DNA of 64,000 nt, from NCBI GenBank assembly GCA_947629685.1, contig CANREP010000009.1:1-64000 (forward strand), read 5' to 3'. Origin of the DNA: an uncultured Phascolarctobacterium sp. GTDB taxonomy: Bacteria > Bacillota > Negativicutes > Acidaminococcales > Acidaminococcaceae. Below, in pieces: positions 26,047 to 35,197 of this stretch (the stretch's first letter is position 1; every line of letters starts with the position of its first letter). The notes under the pieces were generated by a model that did no database searches, was not told where the DNA came from, and saw nothing but the letters and a program-made list of their open reading frames with translations. A program made the position numbers and the translations under genes.

Positions 26047-26075
26047 ATTATATAGATTATCATCTTTAAATACAA
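26047..26075 (-). promoter_or_regulatory. Promoter for hslO
   Basis: On the minus strand TTGTAT (26070-26075), a 17-base spacer and TATAAT (26047-26052). The predicted start is about 35 bases before the hslO ATG. Confidence 0.6.
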
Positions 26076-26091
26076 GTTTATCTTCAGCAAC

Positions 26092-26121
26092 GTAAAAGGC
26101 CGGAAGCATAGCTTCCGGCCT
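26092..26121 (-). terminator. Intrinsic terminator after ribH
   Basis: An 11-base perfect G+C-rich stem (26097-26107 with 26111-26121) and ATA loop, followed on the minus strand by TTT. It ends the riboflavin operon. Confidence 0.8.
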
Positions 26122-26132
26122 GAAAACACCGT

Positions 26133-26594
26133 TTATATCTCTTTAAAGAGGTTTACCATTTCAATGGCAGTCATTGCCGCATCAACGCCTTTATTACCCG
26201 CTTTGGTACCGGCGCGCTCAACAGCCTGCTGAATATTTTCCGTTGTCAGGATACCGAAAGCAACAGGCAGACCATATTCCAGGCTGACGTGAGCGATGCC
26301 TTTGGACGCTTCGGCACACACATAGTCAAAATGCGGGGTAGCACCGCGGATAACCGCACCCAGACAGATAATAGCATCATATTTACCGCTGCCAGCCAGC
26401 TTTTGGGCAGCTAAAGGAACTTCAAAAGCTCCAGGCACCCACGCTACGGTGATATCATCATCTTCAGCCTCATGTCTTTTCAGACAATCCACTGCCCCGC
26501 TTAAAAGCTTGCTGGTAATAAATTCATTAAAACGGGCTACGACGATAGCCACTTTCATACCTTTGGCAGATAATTTACCTTCTAAAACATTCAT
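26133..26594 (-). CDS. ribH: 6,7-dimethyl-8-ribityllumazine synthase
   Basis: RibH condenses 5-amino-6-ribitylamino-uracil with dihydroxybutanone phosphate. The 153-residue protein has [36 protein letters not shown] and [17 protein letters not shown], with the catalytic histidine in the last. [20 protein letters not shown] completes the family pattern. The ATG at 26594 follows AAGGAGG by 7 bases; upstream in-frame codons overlap ribBA and are excluded. It is the last gene of the ribD-ribE-ribBA-ribH operon. Confidence 0.97.
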   Translation of the reverse strand: MNVLEGKLSAKGMKVAIVVARFNEFITSKLLSGAVDCLKRHEAEDDDITVAWVPGAFEVPLAAQKLAGSGKYDAIICLGAVIRGATPHFDYVCAEASKGIAHVSLEYGLPVAFGILTTENIQQAVERAGTKAGNKGVDAAMTAIEMVNLFKEI

Positions 26595-26607
26595 TCTTAT
26601 ATCCTCC

Positions 26608-27831
26608 TTATTTATGGCAGCAGGAGCAGTGCAGCTCATGGCCCATTTTTTCTTCTTTAACGTCAAGATAATGCTCGTTGTATTTATTTGGTTCAATAAC
26701 CAGCGGCACACGCTCAGTAATAGTGATACCGTAGCCGGATAAGCCGATGCGTTTAGCCGGATTATTGGTAATCAGACGTATACTGGTAAGTCCAAGGTCA
26801 GACAGTATCTGAGCACCGATACCATAATCGCGCAGGTCAGGAGCAAAACCAAGTTTTACATTGGCTTCCACAGTATCCAGTCCCTGATCCTGCAGCGCAT
26901 AAGCTCTGATCTTGTTGGCAAGGCCGATGCCGCGTCCTTCCTGACGCATATAGATAACAGCGCCGCAGCCCTCTTTTTCAATCATGCGCAATGCATTGCC
27001 CAGCTGATCACCGCAGTCGCAGCGCAAACTGCCAAGTGCATCCCCCGTCAGACATTCAGAATGTACGCGTACCAGCACATTCTCTTTACCGGCTATATCA
27101 CCCTTGACGATAGCTACATGGCACAGATTATCGAGGTCATTTTCATAAGCAATGATTCTGAAATTACCGTATTTGCTGGGAAGCGCCGCTTCTGCCGATC
27201 TGTGCACCATTTTTTCATGTGCCTTTCTGTAGGCCACTAAATCTGCCACCGTAATGAAAACCAGCTCATATTTACGGGCAAACTCAATCAAATCAGGAGT
27301 GCGTGCCATATGGCCGTCTTCGTTCATAATCTCACAGCAGATGCCTACCGGCTTTAATCCGGCCAGGCGGCATAAATCAACAGTTGCTTCTGTATGCCCT
27401 GTCCGTACCAATACGCCTCCTTCACGTGCCCGCAGCGGGAAAACATGCCCCGGTCTGCGGAAATCGCCTGGCTGCGCGTTTTCTTCAGCGCATTTTTTCA
27501 TGGTAAAAGCACGCTCATAAGCAGAAATACCTGTAGTGGTCTCTACATGATCTATAGATACGGAAAAAGCAGTCTCGTGGTTGTCTGTGTTTCTGCTGAC
27601 CATGGCTCCCAGCTGCAATTTATCCATGATTGCACCGGCAGCAGGCATACAGATGAGTCCGCGTGCCTCCTTGGCCATAAAGTTAATAGCTTCCGGCGTA
27701 CACAGCTCTGCCGCCATAATCAGGTCGCCTTCATTTTCACGTTCTTCATCATCTGTTACCAGTACCATCTTACCTGCTTTGATAGCAGCAATGGCTTCAT
27801 CAATAGTATTATAGCTGAACTTTTTTTCCAC
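26608..27831 (-). CDS. ribBA: Bifunctional 3,4-dihydroxy-2-butanone-4-phosphate synthase / GTP cyclohydrolase II
   Basis: The 407-residue fusion performs the first steps of both branches of riboflavin synthesis. The N-terminal RibB domain has [16 protein letters not shown] and [13 protein letters not shown]. The C-terminal RibA domain has [20 protein letters not shown] with three zinc cysteines, [17 protein letters not shown] for GTP contact, and [14 protein letters not shown]. Start is GTG at 27831, 5-6 bases after GAGGTGA; the GTG at 27840 is inside that site. Riboflavin enzymes on both sides confirm the pathway. Confidence 0.96.
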   Translation of the reverse strand: MEKKFSYNTIDEAIAAIKAGKMVLVTDDEERENEGDLIMAAELCTPEAINFMAKEARGLICMPAAGAIMDKLQLGAMVSRNTDNHETAFSVSIDHVETTTGISAYERAFTMKKCAEENAQPGDFRRPGHVFPLRAREGGVLVRTGHTEATVDLCRLAGLKPVGICCEIMNEDGHMARTPDLIEFARKYELVFITVADLVAYRKAHEKMVHRSAEAALPSKYGNFRIIAYENDLDNLCHVAIVKGDIAGKENVLVRVHSECLTGDALGSLRCDCGDQLGNALRMIEKEGCGAVIYMRQEGRGIGLANKIRAYALQDQGLDTVEANVKLGFAPDLRDYGIGAQILSDLGLTSIRLITNNPAKRIGLSGYGITITERVPLVIEPNKYNEHYLDVKEEKMGHELHCSCCHK

Positions 27832-27843
27832 TTTCTTCACCTC

Positions 27844-28494
27844 TTATATAAATCCGTTTTCCAGTAAGATATTTTTATCCAGCGGCTGTTCAGTCTGCTT
27901 GTAGGCAGCCGTTCCCAACAGCCGTTCCACGTATTTACCGATGATATCCGTTTCCAGATTTACCTTAGCGCCAACATTTTTAAATCCCAGCGTCGTTTCC
28001 TTAGCCGTATGCGGAATAACAGCTACAGAAAAACTGTTATCAGTAACTGCCGTCACTGTAAGGCTGATCCCGTCGATCGCTATACTGCCCTTAGTAAGGA
28101 TATATCGCAGCAAACGCGGTTCTGTAGCAATTTCTACCACATTGGCAATGCCATCCTGTCGACGGCTGATAATAGTTCCCAAACCTTCCACATGCCCGCT
28201 CACGATATGTCCGTCCAAGCCGTCGCATAAACGCAGCGTTCTCTCAAGGTTTACCCTGTCACCTGCCTGCAGGCCGCCGATATTGGTCAGCCGTACTGTT
28301 TCCGGCATCACATCGGCAGTAAAGGCTGTTTCCTGCCTATCTACCACAGTAAGGCAGGCTCCGTTTACCGCAACACTGTCGCCGATTTTCAGATTTTGCA
28401 TAACTTTGACAGCGCTGACAGTCAGGTGATAAGACTCTCCCTGTCTATCAAGCCGCTGTACTGTCCCCAGTTCAGCCACAAGTCCTGTAAACAT
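27844..28494 (-). CDS. ribE: Riboflavin synthase, alpha chain
   Basis: It dismutates two lumazine molecules to riboflavin. The 216-residue protein begins MFTGLVAELGTV, the invariant start of the family, and holds two lumazine-binding repeats: GDSVAVNGACLTV in the first and KGSIAIDGISLTVTAV in the second. The second TGHVDG-like motif is VSGHVEGLGTI. The ATG at 28494 follows GGGAGG by 8 bases. It starts one base after the end of ribD. Confidence 0.96.
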   Translation of the reverse strand: MFTGLVAELGTVQRLDRQGESYHLTVSAVKVMQNLKIGDSVAVNGACLTVVDRQETAFTADVMPETVRLTNIGGLQAGDRVNLERTLRLCDGLDGHIVSGHVEGLGTIISRRQDGIANVVEIATEPRLLRYILTKGSIAIDGISLTVTAVTDNSFSVAVIPHTAKETTLGFKNVGAKVNLETDIIGKYVERLLGTAAYKQTEQPLDKNILLENGFI

Positions 28495-28495
28495 T

Positions 28496-29596
28496 TCAAC
28501 AGCCTCCCTTCTTGACAATGCCTGTAATCATTATATCTTGCCCCAGCAGCTGCCGCTCAATATCTTCCAGCTGCCAACCGGCAGCGACCAGCTTGCAGCC
28601 ATTGCCGCCTATAGGCGATAGAGCATCATGCCCGCCGATAAGTTTGGGCGCGATAAAAGCATAGACCCTGTCAGCAAATCCGCTATCATAAAAAGCCCCG
28701 TGCACCGCACTGCCACCTTCCACCAACAGGCTGGTAATACCAAGTTCACCCAGCTGTTTGACCACAAGCTCTACTGGCAGCTGCCCACCTTGCAGCGGCA
28801 GCCTGATAACTTTTACATGTTTGCGCAGTTCCAGTTCTGCCTGCTTTGCCTGGTCAGCGTCAATCCCGGTAAAAATAATCGTTTCAGCTTCCTCATTAAG
28901 CACTTTCGCCTGTAAAGGAATACGCAGGCCGCCGTCAAGAACAACACGTACAGGATTTCTTCCACTCACCATCCTCGTCGTCAGTTCCGGGTCGTCAGAC
29001 AGCACGGTACCTATACCCACGAGCACTGCATCATGCTGTCTGCGCAGTCTGTGAGCAAAGCGTCTGGCCTCTTCTCCGGTTATCCATTTTGAGTCGCCTT
29101 CGGCAGTAGCTATCTTACCATCCAGCGTCATAGCATATTTTAAAGTTATGAAGGGTCTTTTTTTCGTAATCCAGCAGAAAAATCTTTCATTTAATCTCTG
29201 AGCCTGTTTTTCGCACATTCCACAGGAAACTTCAATTCCCGCCTGCCGTAAGTAGTCCAGCCCTTTACCTGCCACCAACGGATTAGGGTCAAGACAAGCT
29301 GCCACTACCTTCCGTACCCCTGCTTCTGCCAAAGCCTTACAGCAAGGGCCGGTACGTCCATAATGAGAACATGGCTCTAAGGTTACATAAGCCGTAGCGC
29401 CCCTGGCCAACGATCCCGCCGCCAACAACGCATTGACTTCTGCATGTGCTTCGCCTGCTTTATGGTGGTACCCTTCGCCGACAATAATGCCTTCGCCATC
29501 CACCAGCACACAGCCAACCATGGGATTAGGGCTCGTATCGCCTTCAGCCCGTTCAGCCAGCCGCAGAGCGTGCAGCATATATTTTTCTTCATTCAT
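28496..29596 (-). CDS. ribD: Bifunctional riboflavin deaminase/reductase
   Basis: RibD deaminates the GTP cyclohydrolase II product and reduces its ribose side chain. The 366-residue protein has the N-terminal deaminase with zinc motifs AGEAHAEVNALLAAG and LEPCSHYGRTGPCCKAL. The reductase domain shows PFITLKYAMTLDGKIAT, SDDPELTTR and LLVEGGSAVHGAF. ATG at 29596 lies just after GGAGTGA; upstream codons overlap the attenuator and are excluded. It is the first gene of the rib operon, controlled by the FMN riboswitch. Confidence 0.96.
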   Translation of the reverse strand: MNEEKYMLHALRLAERAEGDTSPNPMVGCVLVDGEGIIVGEGYHHKAGEAHAEVNALLAAGSLARGATAYVTLEPCSHYGRTGPCCKALAEAGVRKVVAACLDPNPLVAGKGLDYLRQAGIEVSCGMCEKQAQRLNERFFCWITKKRPFITLKYAMTLDGKIATAEGDSKWITGEEARRFAHRLRRQHDAVLVGIGTVLSDDPELTTRMVSGRNPVRVVLDGGLRIPLQAKVLNEEAETIIFTGIDADQAKQAELELRKHVKVIRLPLQGGQLPVELVVKQLGELGITSLLVEGGSAVHGAFYDSGFADRVYAFIAPKLIGGHDALSPIGGNGCKLVAAGWQLEDIERQLLGQDIMITGIVKKGGC

Positions 29597-29610
29597 AACA
29601 ATCACTCCGA

Positions 29611-29651
29611 AAAATAAAACCGCATCCTTAACCTCTGAGTAAGAATGCGGT
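29611..29651 (-). terminator. Attenuator hairpin of the FMN riboswitch
   Basis: Arms 29619-29630 and 29640-29651 form a 12-base stem with one wobble pair, followed on the minus strand by TTTATTTTT. It sits between the aptamer and ribD, so FMN would end transcription before ribD. Confidence 0.8.
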
Positions 29652-29667
29652 ATAAATACTTCTTTCA

Positions 29668-29772
29668 CCTTTTCTCATCCAGACTATACTGTCGGTACAG
29701 GAATCACACCTGTTCGTGCCCGAAGGCTCGCGGACTATACCGCCGGTAGGGAATCACACCCTGCCCCAAAGG
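29668..29772 (-). ncRNA. FMN riboswitch (RFN element)
   Basis: The minus strand carries the conserved RFN segments in order: GGGGCAGGGTG, CCTACCGGCGGTATAGTCC, GCGAGCC, AGGTGTGATTCCTGTACC, and GACAGTATAGTCTGGATGAG. These are diagnostic of the FMN aptamer. The adjacent hairpin at 29611-29651 is the expression platform. The gap from ribD to rpe (29597-29908) is fully explained by this element and its promoter. Confidence 0.97.
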
Positions 29773-29839
29773 TCAAACATATGCAATTATCAGTTTGCTT
29801 CTTTCTGCATATTGCATTGCTTCCAGAAGCTTCGTCTAT

Positions 29840-29868
29840 ATTATATCTATCTGTAATGATTTTGACAA
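29840..29868 (-). promoter_or_regulatory. Promoter of the riboflavin operon
   Basis: On the minus strand TTGTCA (29863-29868), a 17-base spacer and TATAAT (29840-29845). Transcription would start about 60 bases before the FMN aptamer. Confidence 0.65.
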
Positions 29869-29908
29869 TGTTCTGACAGAAAATTTCACAAAAACTACAT
29901 CCCAGCCT

Positions 29909-30553
29909 TTAACCTCTCAAATTGCGAATAGCCTGCGCAACATCGGCAGCGCCATAGACATATGAGCCTGCTACCAAAATATTTGCTCCGGCAGCAGTTA
30001 CCAGCCTGGCCGTCTTATCATTGATGCCGCCGTCTACCTGGATATCAACTGCCAACCCGCGTTCTTTGATCATTTCTGCCAGGCGCCGTACTTTAGGCAC
30101 CATAGTCTCAATAAAAGACTGTCCGCCAAAACCTGGATTTACAGTCATCAAAAGTACCATATCCACATAAGGCAGTATTTCTTCTACCGTTGCCAGCGGC
30201 GTTGCCGGATTTAAAGCTACCCCGGCCTTCATATTACCGGCTTTAATCTGCTGAATGCAGCGATGCAGATGTTTGGTAGCTTCCACGTGTACGACTATCT
30301 GGTCGGCTCCTGCTTTTTTAAAATCTTCAATGTACTTTTCAGGATTTTCTACCATCAGATGACAATCAAAAAACAGCTCGGTCACCTTTCTTATCTTTTG
30401 TACGACTGGCGCGCCAAAGGTAAGATTAGGCACAAATAAGCCGTCCATAACGTCGATATGTACCCAGTCTGCACCAGCTGCTTCAATTTTCTTAATTTCA
30501 TCTGCCAGAAAAGCAAAATCCGCAGACAAAATAGAAGGCGCTATCTTAATCAT
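29909..30553 (-). CDS. rpe: Ribulose-phosphate 3-epimerase
   Basis: Rpe interconverts ribulose-5-phosphate and xylulose-5-phosphate in the pentose phosphate pathway. The 214-residue TIM barrel starts [20 protein letters not shown] and shows [42 protein letters not shown] and [15 protein letters not shown], which include the metal ligands H, D, H and D. The start overlaps the rsgA stop by 4 bases (ATGA). It is the last gene of the def-to-rpe operon. Confidence 0.97.
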   Translation of the reverse strand: MIKIAPSILSADFAFLADEIKKIEAAGADWVHIDVMDGLFVPNLTFGAPVVQKIRKVTELFFDCHLMVENPEKYIEDFKKAGADQIVVHVEATKHLHRCIQQIKAGNMKAGVALNPATPLATVEEILPYVDMVLLMTVNPGFGGQSFIETMVPKVRRLAEMIKERGLAVDIQVDGGINDKTARLVTAAGANILVAGSYVYGAADVAQAIRNLRG

Positions 30554-31440
30554 AACTTTTTACCCTCTCTTTCCTGAAAAGTCTTTATTTCCTGCAGGAT
30601 ATCAAGATAGGACTGATATCTGCTGCCGGCAATCTGTCCCCGTTCAACCGCTTGTTTTACACCGCAAACCGGCTCATGAGTATGCGTGCAGGGAGAGAAC
30701 CTGCAGCCATCTTCATACGCTGCAAACTCACGAAACCCATGCACCAAAGTCTTGTCATCCAGTTCTTCCAGCAGCAGGTTGCCGAAACCAGGCGTGTCGG
30801 CAATATACCCTTTATCAAAAGGCAGCAGCTGAGAAAAACGAGTAGTATGTTTACCACGGCCGATTTTTTCACTCACACTGCCAGTCTGCAGGCTCACTGC
30901 CGGATCTATAGCATTGATCGTAGAAGACTTGCCAACACCTGAAGGTCCGCCAAAAGCACATATACAACCCTCCAGCCGCTTCCGCAAAGTATCTATCCCT
31001 GTATTTTCACAGGCAGAAATACAATACACCTCATACCCTATAGGCCTGTAAACGCTGCAGATATTATCCAAAAGCACCGCATCTGCCAAATCGCATTTAT
31101 TCAGCGCCAGTATAGCCGGTATCCCGGCAAGCTCGGCCAGCGCCAACAGCTTATCAGCCAACAAGAAACTGAAATCCGGCGTCACACTGGCAAAAGTCAC
31201 TACAAGCAGGTCAAGGTTGGCAATCGTAGGCCGCAGCAGAAAATTTTTACGCGGCAGTACGGTCTTAATCATGCCTTCATCGCCGTCGCCGGCTTCAAAG
31301 CTTACTATATCGCCCGTAACCAGAGAAAAACGGTTTTGTTTCATTTTTCCTTTTACTTTACAGGTATAAACACGTTCTCCCGCGCTTACATAATAGTAAC
31401 CGTTATAATTTTTTAAAACTCTGCCCTGTAATTCACTCAC
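30550..31440 (-). CDS. rsgA: Ribosome small-subunit maturation GTPase RsgA
   Basis: RsgA is a circularly permuted GTPase that checks late 30S assembly. In 296 residues it shows an N-terminal OB domain (residues 1-70), the permuted G motifs ALNKCDLAD (G4), [16 protein letters not shown] (G1) and DTPGFGN (G3), and the C-terminal zinc-binding segment ENGCRF-type ([19 protein letters not shown]). It sits between prkC and rpe with 4-base overlaps on both sides. The prpC-prkC-rsgA-rpe order is conserved in Firmicutes, where PrkC can phosphorylate RsgA. Confidence 0.96.
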   Translation of the reverse strand: MSELQGRVLKNYNGYYYVSAGERVYTCKVKGKMKQNRFSLVTGDIVSFEAGDGDEGMIKTVLPRKNFLLRPTIANLDLLVVTFASVTPDFSFLLADKLLALAELAGIPAILALNKCDLADAVLLDNICSVYRPIGYEVYCISACENTGIDTLRKRLEGCICAFGGPSGVGKSSTINAIDPAVSLQTGSVSEKIGRGKHTTRFSQLLPFDKGYIADTPGFGNLLLEELDDKTLVHGFREFAAYEDGCRFSPCTHTHEPVCGVKQAVERGQIAGSRYQSYLDILQEIKTFQEREGKKL

Positions 31441-33392
31441 AAAGTTTTCTCCTCAATAAGTTTATTATCGCAGTACAACTGCACCTTAGCATTATCAGCA
31501 GCACTTATTTTCTGCCGCAGCCTTACGCCGCCCTTCTGAGAGCCATCGTAAATAAGACGTCTGCCCCGGCTGTCGGTAACGTAAATCTGTACATGCTGCT
31601 CCTGCGTTCCCGGAACAACAAAGTCAACATACACGCTGTCTTGTGTATCGCTATCGCCAGAAGCCAAAGTCAGATTTACTTTAGCGCCAGCGGATACATG
31701 GCTTCCCGGTGTCGGGTCGGTACTTAGAATCGTATCTTTATCAGCCTGGCTCTTAGAATAACTGGTGCTGCCGACATGTAAACCTTCTTTTTCCAGCAGC
31801 TGTTTTGCCGTTGCCAGTTTCTGTCCTACTACATTGGGAACGGTTTTCTCGCCTTCGTTGACTACCAGATTTATCTTACTGCCTTTAGGAGCCTTATCCA
31901 TTGCTTTAGGAGATTGCTCCAGGACCAGCCCCACAGTTTTGGTGTCATCATATTTCCTGGTGATTGTGCCGACAACGTAACCTTCATCTCTGAGCAGATT
32001 CTCAGCTTTTGCCAGAGACATGCCGACAATCTCAGGAACGGTCTTTAATTCAGCGCCCTTACTTATCGTAAGATAAATAGTGCTGCCCTGTTTGCGTTTT
32101 TCACCGGCTTTAGGCGACTGCTCCATAACCGTACCGGGTTTTACGGCATTTCCGTATCTTTCTTCCAGCTCCACTTCAAAGCCCTTTTCTTCCAGCGCCG
32201 CCTGCGCTTCTACTACCGTCATATTGAGCACATCTGGAACAGCCAGAACCTCGCGGTTGCGATTGAAAAGAAAGTGGGCAACCACGGACAGCGCCACTAC
32301 TGCAATCGTTACATAAACCAGCGTTTTAGTAAAATTCCATTTCTTCTTAGTTTTCCTTATCCTGCTTACCGGCATTTCGTCAGCCTCCAGATCAGATAGC
32401 TCTTGCCCGCGTTCCTCTTGGTCAGCTATTTCCGGCTCACCAGCAAAACTGCGGACAGGTTTCATTATCAGGGTAGCGCCGTAATCGTCTGTGGCAGACT
32501 CCTTAGCAACATCACTACTGCTGTCAGTTACCACAGCCTGCATGTCCTTCTTATATTCATCGCTGCTGAAAGGATAAAGTTTCATTTTCAGGTCAAGCAA
32601 ATCTCGGCGCAGTTCTTCCGCATTTTGATATCTGTCCTCTGTTTTTTTTGCCAGCGCGCGGTCTATAATCTGCTGCAGCCCTTCCGGCACCTCAGTCATA
32701 AAATCGCTTAAAGCAGGAACAGGCTTTTCTGCGTGCATCATGGCAACAGAAACTGCCGTATTGCCTGTAAAAGGTACCTGTCCCGTAAGCATTTCAAAAA
32801 GCACTACGCCTAACGAATATACGTCGCTGCTGGCGGTAATCTTACCGCCCACCGCCTGTTCCGGCGAAATATAATGTACCGAACCCATCACAGCGGCAGT
32901 ATATACTGTAGTTTGGTTGCTGATCATTTTGGCAATGCCGAAATCAGTTATTTTAGGATTAAGATATTTATCTATCAGTATATTTTGCGGTTTGATGTCA
33001 CAATGGATAATATTCCGGCTATGCGCGTGCTGCAGCGCGTCCGCCAAACGTACGGCAATCTCCAGCACGGCATTGAGCGGCAGCTTATGCTCCTTCAGAT
33101 ATTCTTTAAGCGTTATGCCATCCACATATTCCATGATGATATACTGGACATCGCCCTCGGACACAACGTCATAAATATTGATTATATATGGATGGATAAG
33201 GCGCGCAGCCGATTTAGCTTCTCTGCGGAACTGTTCCAGTAAATCTTTATCAGCCAGAAACTGATCGCGCAGCATCTTGACGGCAACATTCCTGTCCAGC
33301 AAATTATCATGTGCCAGAAAAACTTCCGCCATGCCTCCGCTGCCTACAGGACGGATTATTTCATAACGGTTATTAAGTATCGTTTTATTCAT
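31437..33392 (-). CDS. prkC: Membrane Ser/Thr protein kinase with PASTA domains
   Basis: A eukaryotic-type kinase that senses cell-wall fragments. In 651 residues: kinase domain (residues about 10-270) with GSGGMAEVFLAHD, VAVKML (Lys), HCDIKPQNILID (catalytic Asp) and DFGIAKMI; a juxtamembrane linker; one membrane segment near LVYVTIAVVALSVVAHFLF; then three PASTA repeats beginning VPDVLNM, VPEIVGM and VPNVVGQ. A C-terminal extra domain of about 80 residues follows. ATG at 33392 follows GAGGAGG by 9 bases. It overlaps the prpC end. PrpC is its cognate phosphatase. Confidence 0.95.
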   Translation of the reverse strand: MNKTILNNRYEIIRPVGSGGMAEVFLAHDNLLDRNVAVKMLRDQFLADKDLLEQFRREAKSAARLIHPYIINIYDVVSEGDVQYIIMEYVDGITLKEYLKEHKLPLNAVLEIAVRLADALQHAHSRNIIHCDIKPQNILIDKYLNPKITDFGIAKMISNQTTVYTAAVMGSVHYISPEQAVGGKITASSDVYSLGVVLFEMLTGQVPFTGNTAVSVAMMHAEKPVPALSDFMTEVPEGLQQIIDRALAKKTEDRYQNAEELRRDLLDLKMKLYPFSSDEYKKDMQAVVTDSSSDVAKESATDDYGATLIMKPVRSFAGEPEIADQEERGQELSDLEADEMPVSRIRKTKKKWNFTKTLVYVTIAVVALSVVAHFLFNRNREVLAVPDVLNMTVVEAQAALEEKGFEVELEERYGNAVKPGTVMEQSPKAGEKRKQGSTIYLTISKGAELKTVPEIVGMSLAKAENLLRDEGYVVGTITRKYDDTKTVGLVLEQSPKAMDKAPKGSKINLVVNEGEKTVPNVVGQKLATAKQLLEKEGLHVGSTSYSKSQADKDTILSTDPTPGSHVSAGAKVNLTLASGDSDTQDSVYVDFVVPGTQEQHVQIYVTDSRGRRLIYDGSQKGGVRLRQKISAADNAKVQLYCDNKLIEEKTL

Positions 33393-34137
33393 CACAGCCA
33401 TCCTCCTCAGCAGCACTCAAAGCAATCATAATGAAAGACACATTATCACGCCCGCCATTAGCAAGCACCTTAGCCAGCAGCGTATCAGCTGCGGCAGTAA
33501 GGTCATTCTGCTCCAACACATCAGCAATTTCACTGTCATGCAGCATATCTGACAGACCGTCACTGCATAACAGCAGGATATCGCCTGCTTCCACTGCAAA
33601 ATGGATAATATCCGTCCTAATCTGTTCTTCAACACCTATTGCCTGCAGCAGCATATTTTTCTGCGGATGCGAAAAAGCCTCTTTATCGGTAAGCTTCCCC
33701 TTAGCAACCAGGTCAGCCACATAGGAATGGTCCTGCGTTACCTGACTCAGCGCCCTGTTGCGGAACAAATACAGCCTGCTGTCCCCAACATGTGCCGCAT
33801 AAGCAGTATTATCCCCCGGCAGGTACAAAGCTGTCAGCGTAGTCCCCATTCCTGCATAGGACTGATTACGAGCCGACATAAGACAAATATGTTCATTAGC
33901 CTTGTCAAAAGCATCTGCCAGAATCTTTTCTGCATCTGCATCGTCATGTTCATGGCGCAGCTTATGGGTTGCCAGCTCAAAGGCTTTCAAAGTCGCACGG
34001 CTGGCGATTTCACCTGCTGCATAACCGCCCATACCGTCTGCTACGGCAAACAGGTACGGTTCTCTTATCAGCAGGGAGTCTTCATTATTACTGCGTACCA
34101 TCCCTACATGGGTCCTACTGATTACAGTTATCTTCAT
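33385..34137 (-). CDS. prpC: PP2C-family Ser/Thr protein phosphatase
   Basis: It removes phosphate from PrkC and its targets. The 250-residue protein has the PP2C metal ligands: RSNNEDS, AVADGMGGYAAGE, HVGDSRLYLFR, LLCSDGLSDML and GGRDNVSFIMI. ATG at 34137 (MKITVISRTHVG) lies inside the last 23 bases of rlmN; upstream codons lack family similarity. The phosphatase precedes its kinase and overlaps it by 8 bases, so the two are probably made together. Confidence 0.95.
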   Translation of the reverse strand: MKITVISRTHVGMVRSNNEDSLLIREPYLFAVADGMGGYAAGEIASRATLKAFELATHKLRHEHDDADAEKILADAFDKANEHICLMSARNQSYAGMGTTLTALYLPGDNTAYAAHVGDSRLYLFRNRALSQVTQDHSYVADLVAKGKLTDKEAFSHPQKNMLLQAIGVEEQIRTDIIHFAVEAGDILLLCSDGLSDMLHDSEIADVLEQNDLTAAADTLLAKVLANGGRDNVSFIMIALSAAEEDGCDE

Positions 34138-35197
34138 AAGCTTTCTTCTGCTCCTCCGCAAATTTGGCCCGCAGCTGACCGCAGGCAGCATCTATATCCT
34201 TGCCCATCTCCTTGCGTACTGTTGCATTGATTCTGTTTTTCTGTAATATACGCAGAAAACGTTCTATAACGGCAGCTGACGGACGCGCAAAACCTTTCTC
34301 GACTACAGGGTTAGCCGGGATGAGATTCACCGATGCGTGCTTAAACCGCAGACAGTTACTTAAAAGCTCTGCATCTGCTACGCTGTCATTTCTGTCTTTC
34401 AGTAAAATATATTCGTATGTTACCTGTCTGCCGCTCTTAACAGCATAGTTTTCTGCAGCAGCAATGACATCTAAAAAATTATACCCTTTGTTGACCGGCA
34501 TGAGCTGTGTACGCAGGTCGTTTCTGACCGAATGCAGCGAAATAGCCAGACTGATGGGACGTGCATCCGCCTGCATCCTTACAATTCCCGGGATGATTCC
34601 GCAGGTGGACACAGTCATATTGCGGTAACTCATATGACAGGTATCCTCCCGATGCAGAAAATCTAATGCTCCCATCACATTATCATAATTCAGCATCGGC
34701 TCGCCGCTGCCCATGACCACCACTCTAGATACAACGGCATCGACACTGCGCAATCTGTTATTAAAAAGATACACCTGGGCAATTATTTCAGCCGCCGTCA
34801 AATTCCGCACACAGCCGTGCAGACCGCTGGCGCAAAACGCACAGTGCATATCGCAGCCTACCTGGCTGGAAACACATACGCTGTACCCGTAATCATGGCG
34901 CATCAGCACGGTTTCCACTGAATTACCGTCAGGCAGTTCTAACAAAAGTTTGCTTGTCAACCCGTCAGAAGATGCCTGTTCCCGCAGGATACCGATTTTG
35001 GCAGGCAGAATCGTAAAATTCTCCTCTAAAACGGCCATATCTGCTTTACTGATATTATGCATCTGCGCAAAATCAAAGACAGATTTCTGATACAGCCACT
35101 GAAAAACTTGCTTAGCTCTGAACTTTTTAATGCCGCACTGAGCAAACAGATCCTGCAGCTTTTCACTTGTCAGTCCGAAAATTTCTGTCTTACTCAT
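34115..35197 (-). CDS. rlmN: Dual-specificity 23S rRNA/tRNA C2-adenine methyltransferase RlmN
   Basis: RlmN is a radical-SAM enzyme that methylates A2503 of 23S rRNA and A37 of some tRNAs. The 360-residue protein has the CDMHCAFC cluster motif, GGEP-like GSGEPMLNYDNV, and the S-T-C-G-I segment VSTCGIIPGIV. The second catalytic cysteine is in DAACGQL near the C-terminus. An N-terminal recognition domain (SEKLQDLFAQ, QVFQWLYQK) is present. The start overlaps the rsmB stop by 8 bases. Confidence 0.97.
   Translation of the reverse strand: MSKTEIFGLTSEKLQDLFAQCGIKKFRAKQVFQWLYQKSVFDFAQMHNISKADMAVLEENFTILPAKIGILREQASSDGLTSKLLLELPDGNSVETVLMRHDYGYSVCVSSQVGCDMHCAFCASGLHGCVRNLTAAEIIAQVYLFNNRLRSVDAVVSRVVVMGSGEPMLNYDNVMGALDFLHREDTCHMSYRNMTVSTCGIIPGIVRMQADARPISLAISLHSVRNDLRTQLMPVNKGYNFLDVIAAAENYAVKSGRQVTYEYILLKDRNDSVADAELLSNCLRFKHASVNLIPANPVVEKGFARPSAAVIERFLRILQKNRINATVRKEMGKDIDAACGQLRAKFAEEQKKAYEDNCNQ

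Noticed and set aside
26005-26109. N-terminal extension of HslO
   Set aside because: No ribosome binding site; the segment holds the hslO promoter and leader. ATG at 26004 has a good site and the family start.
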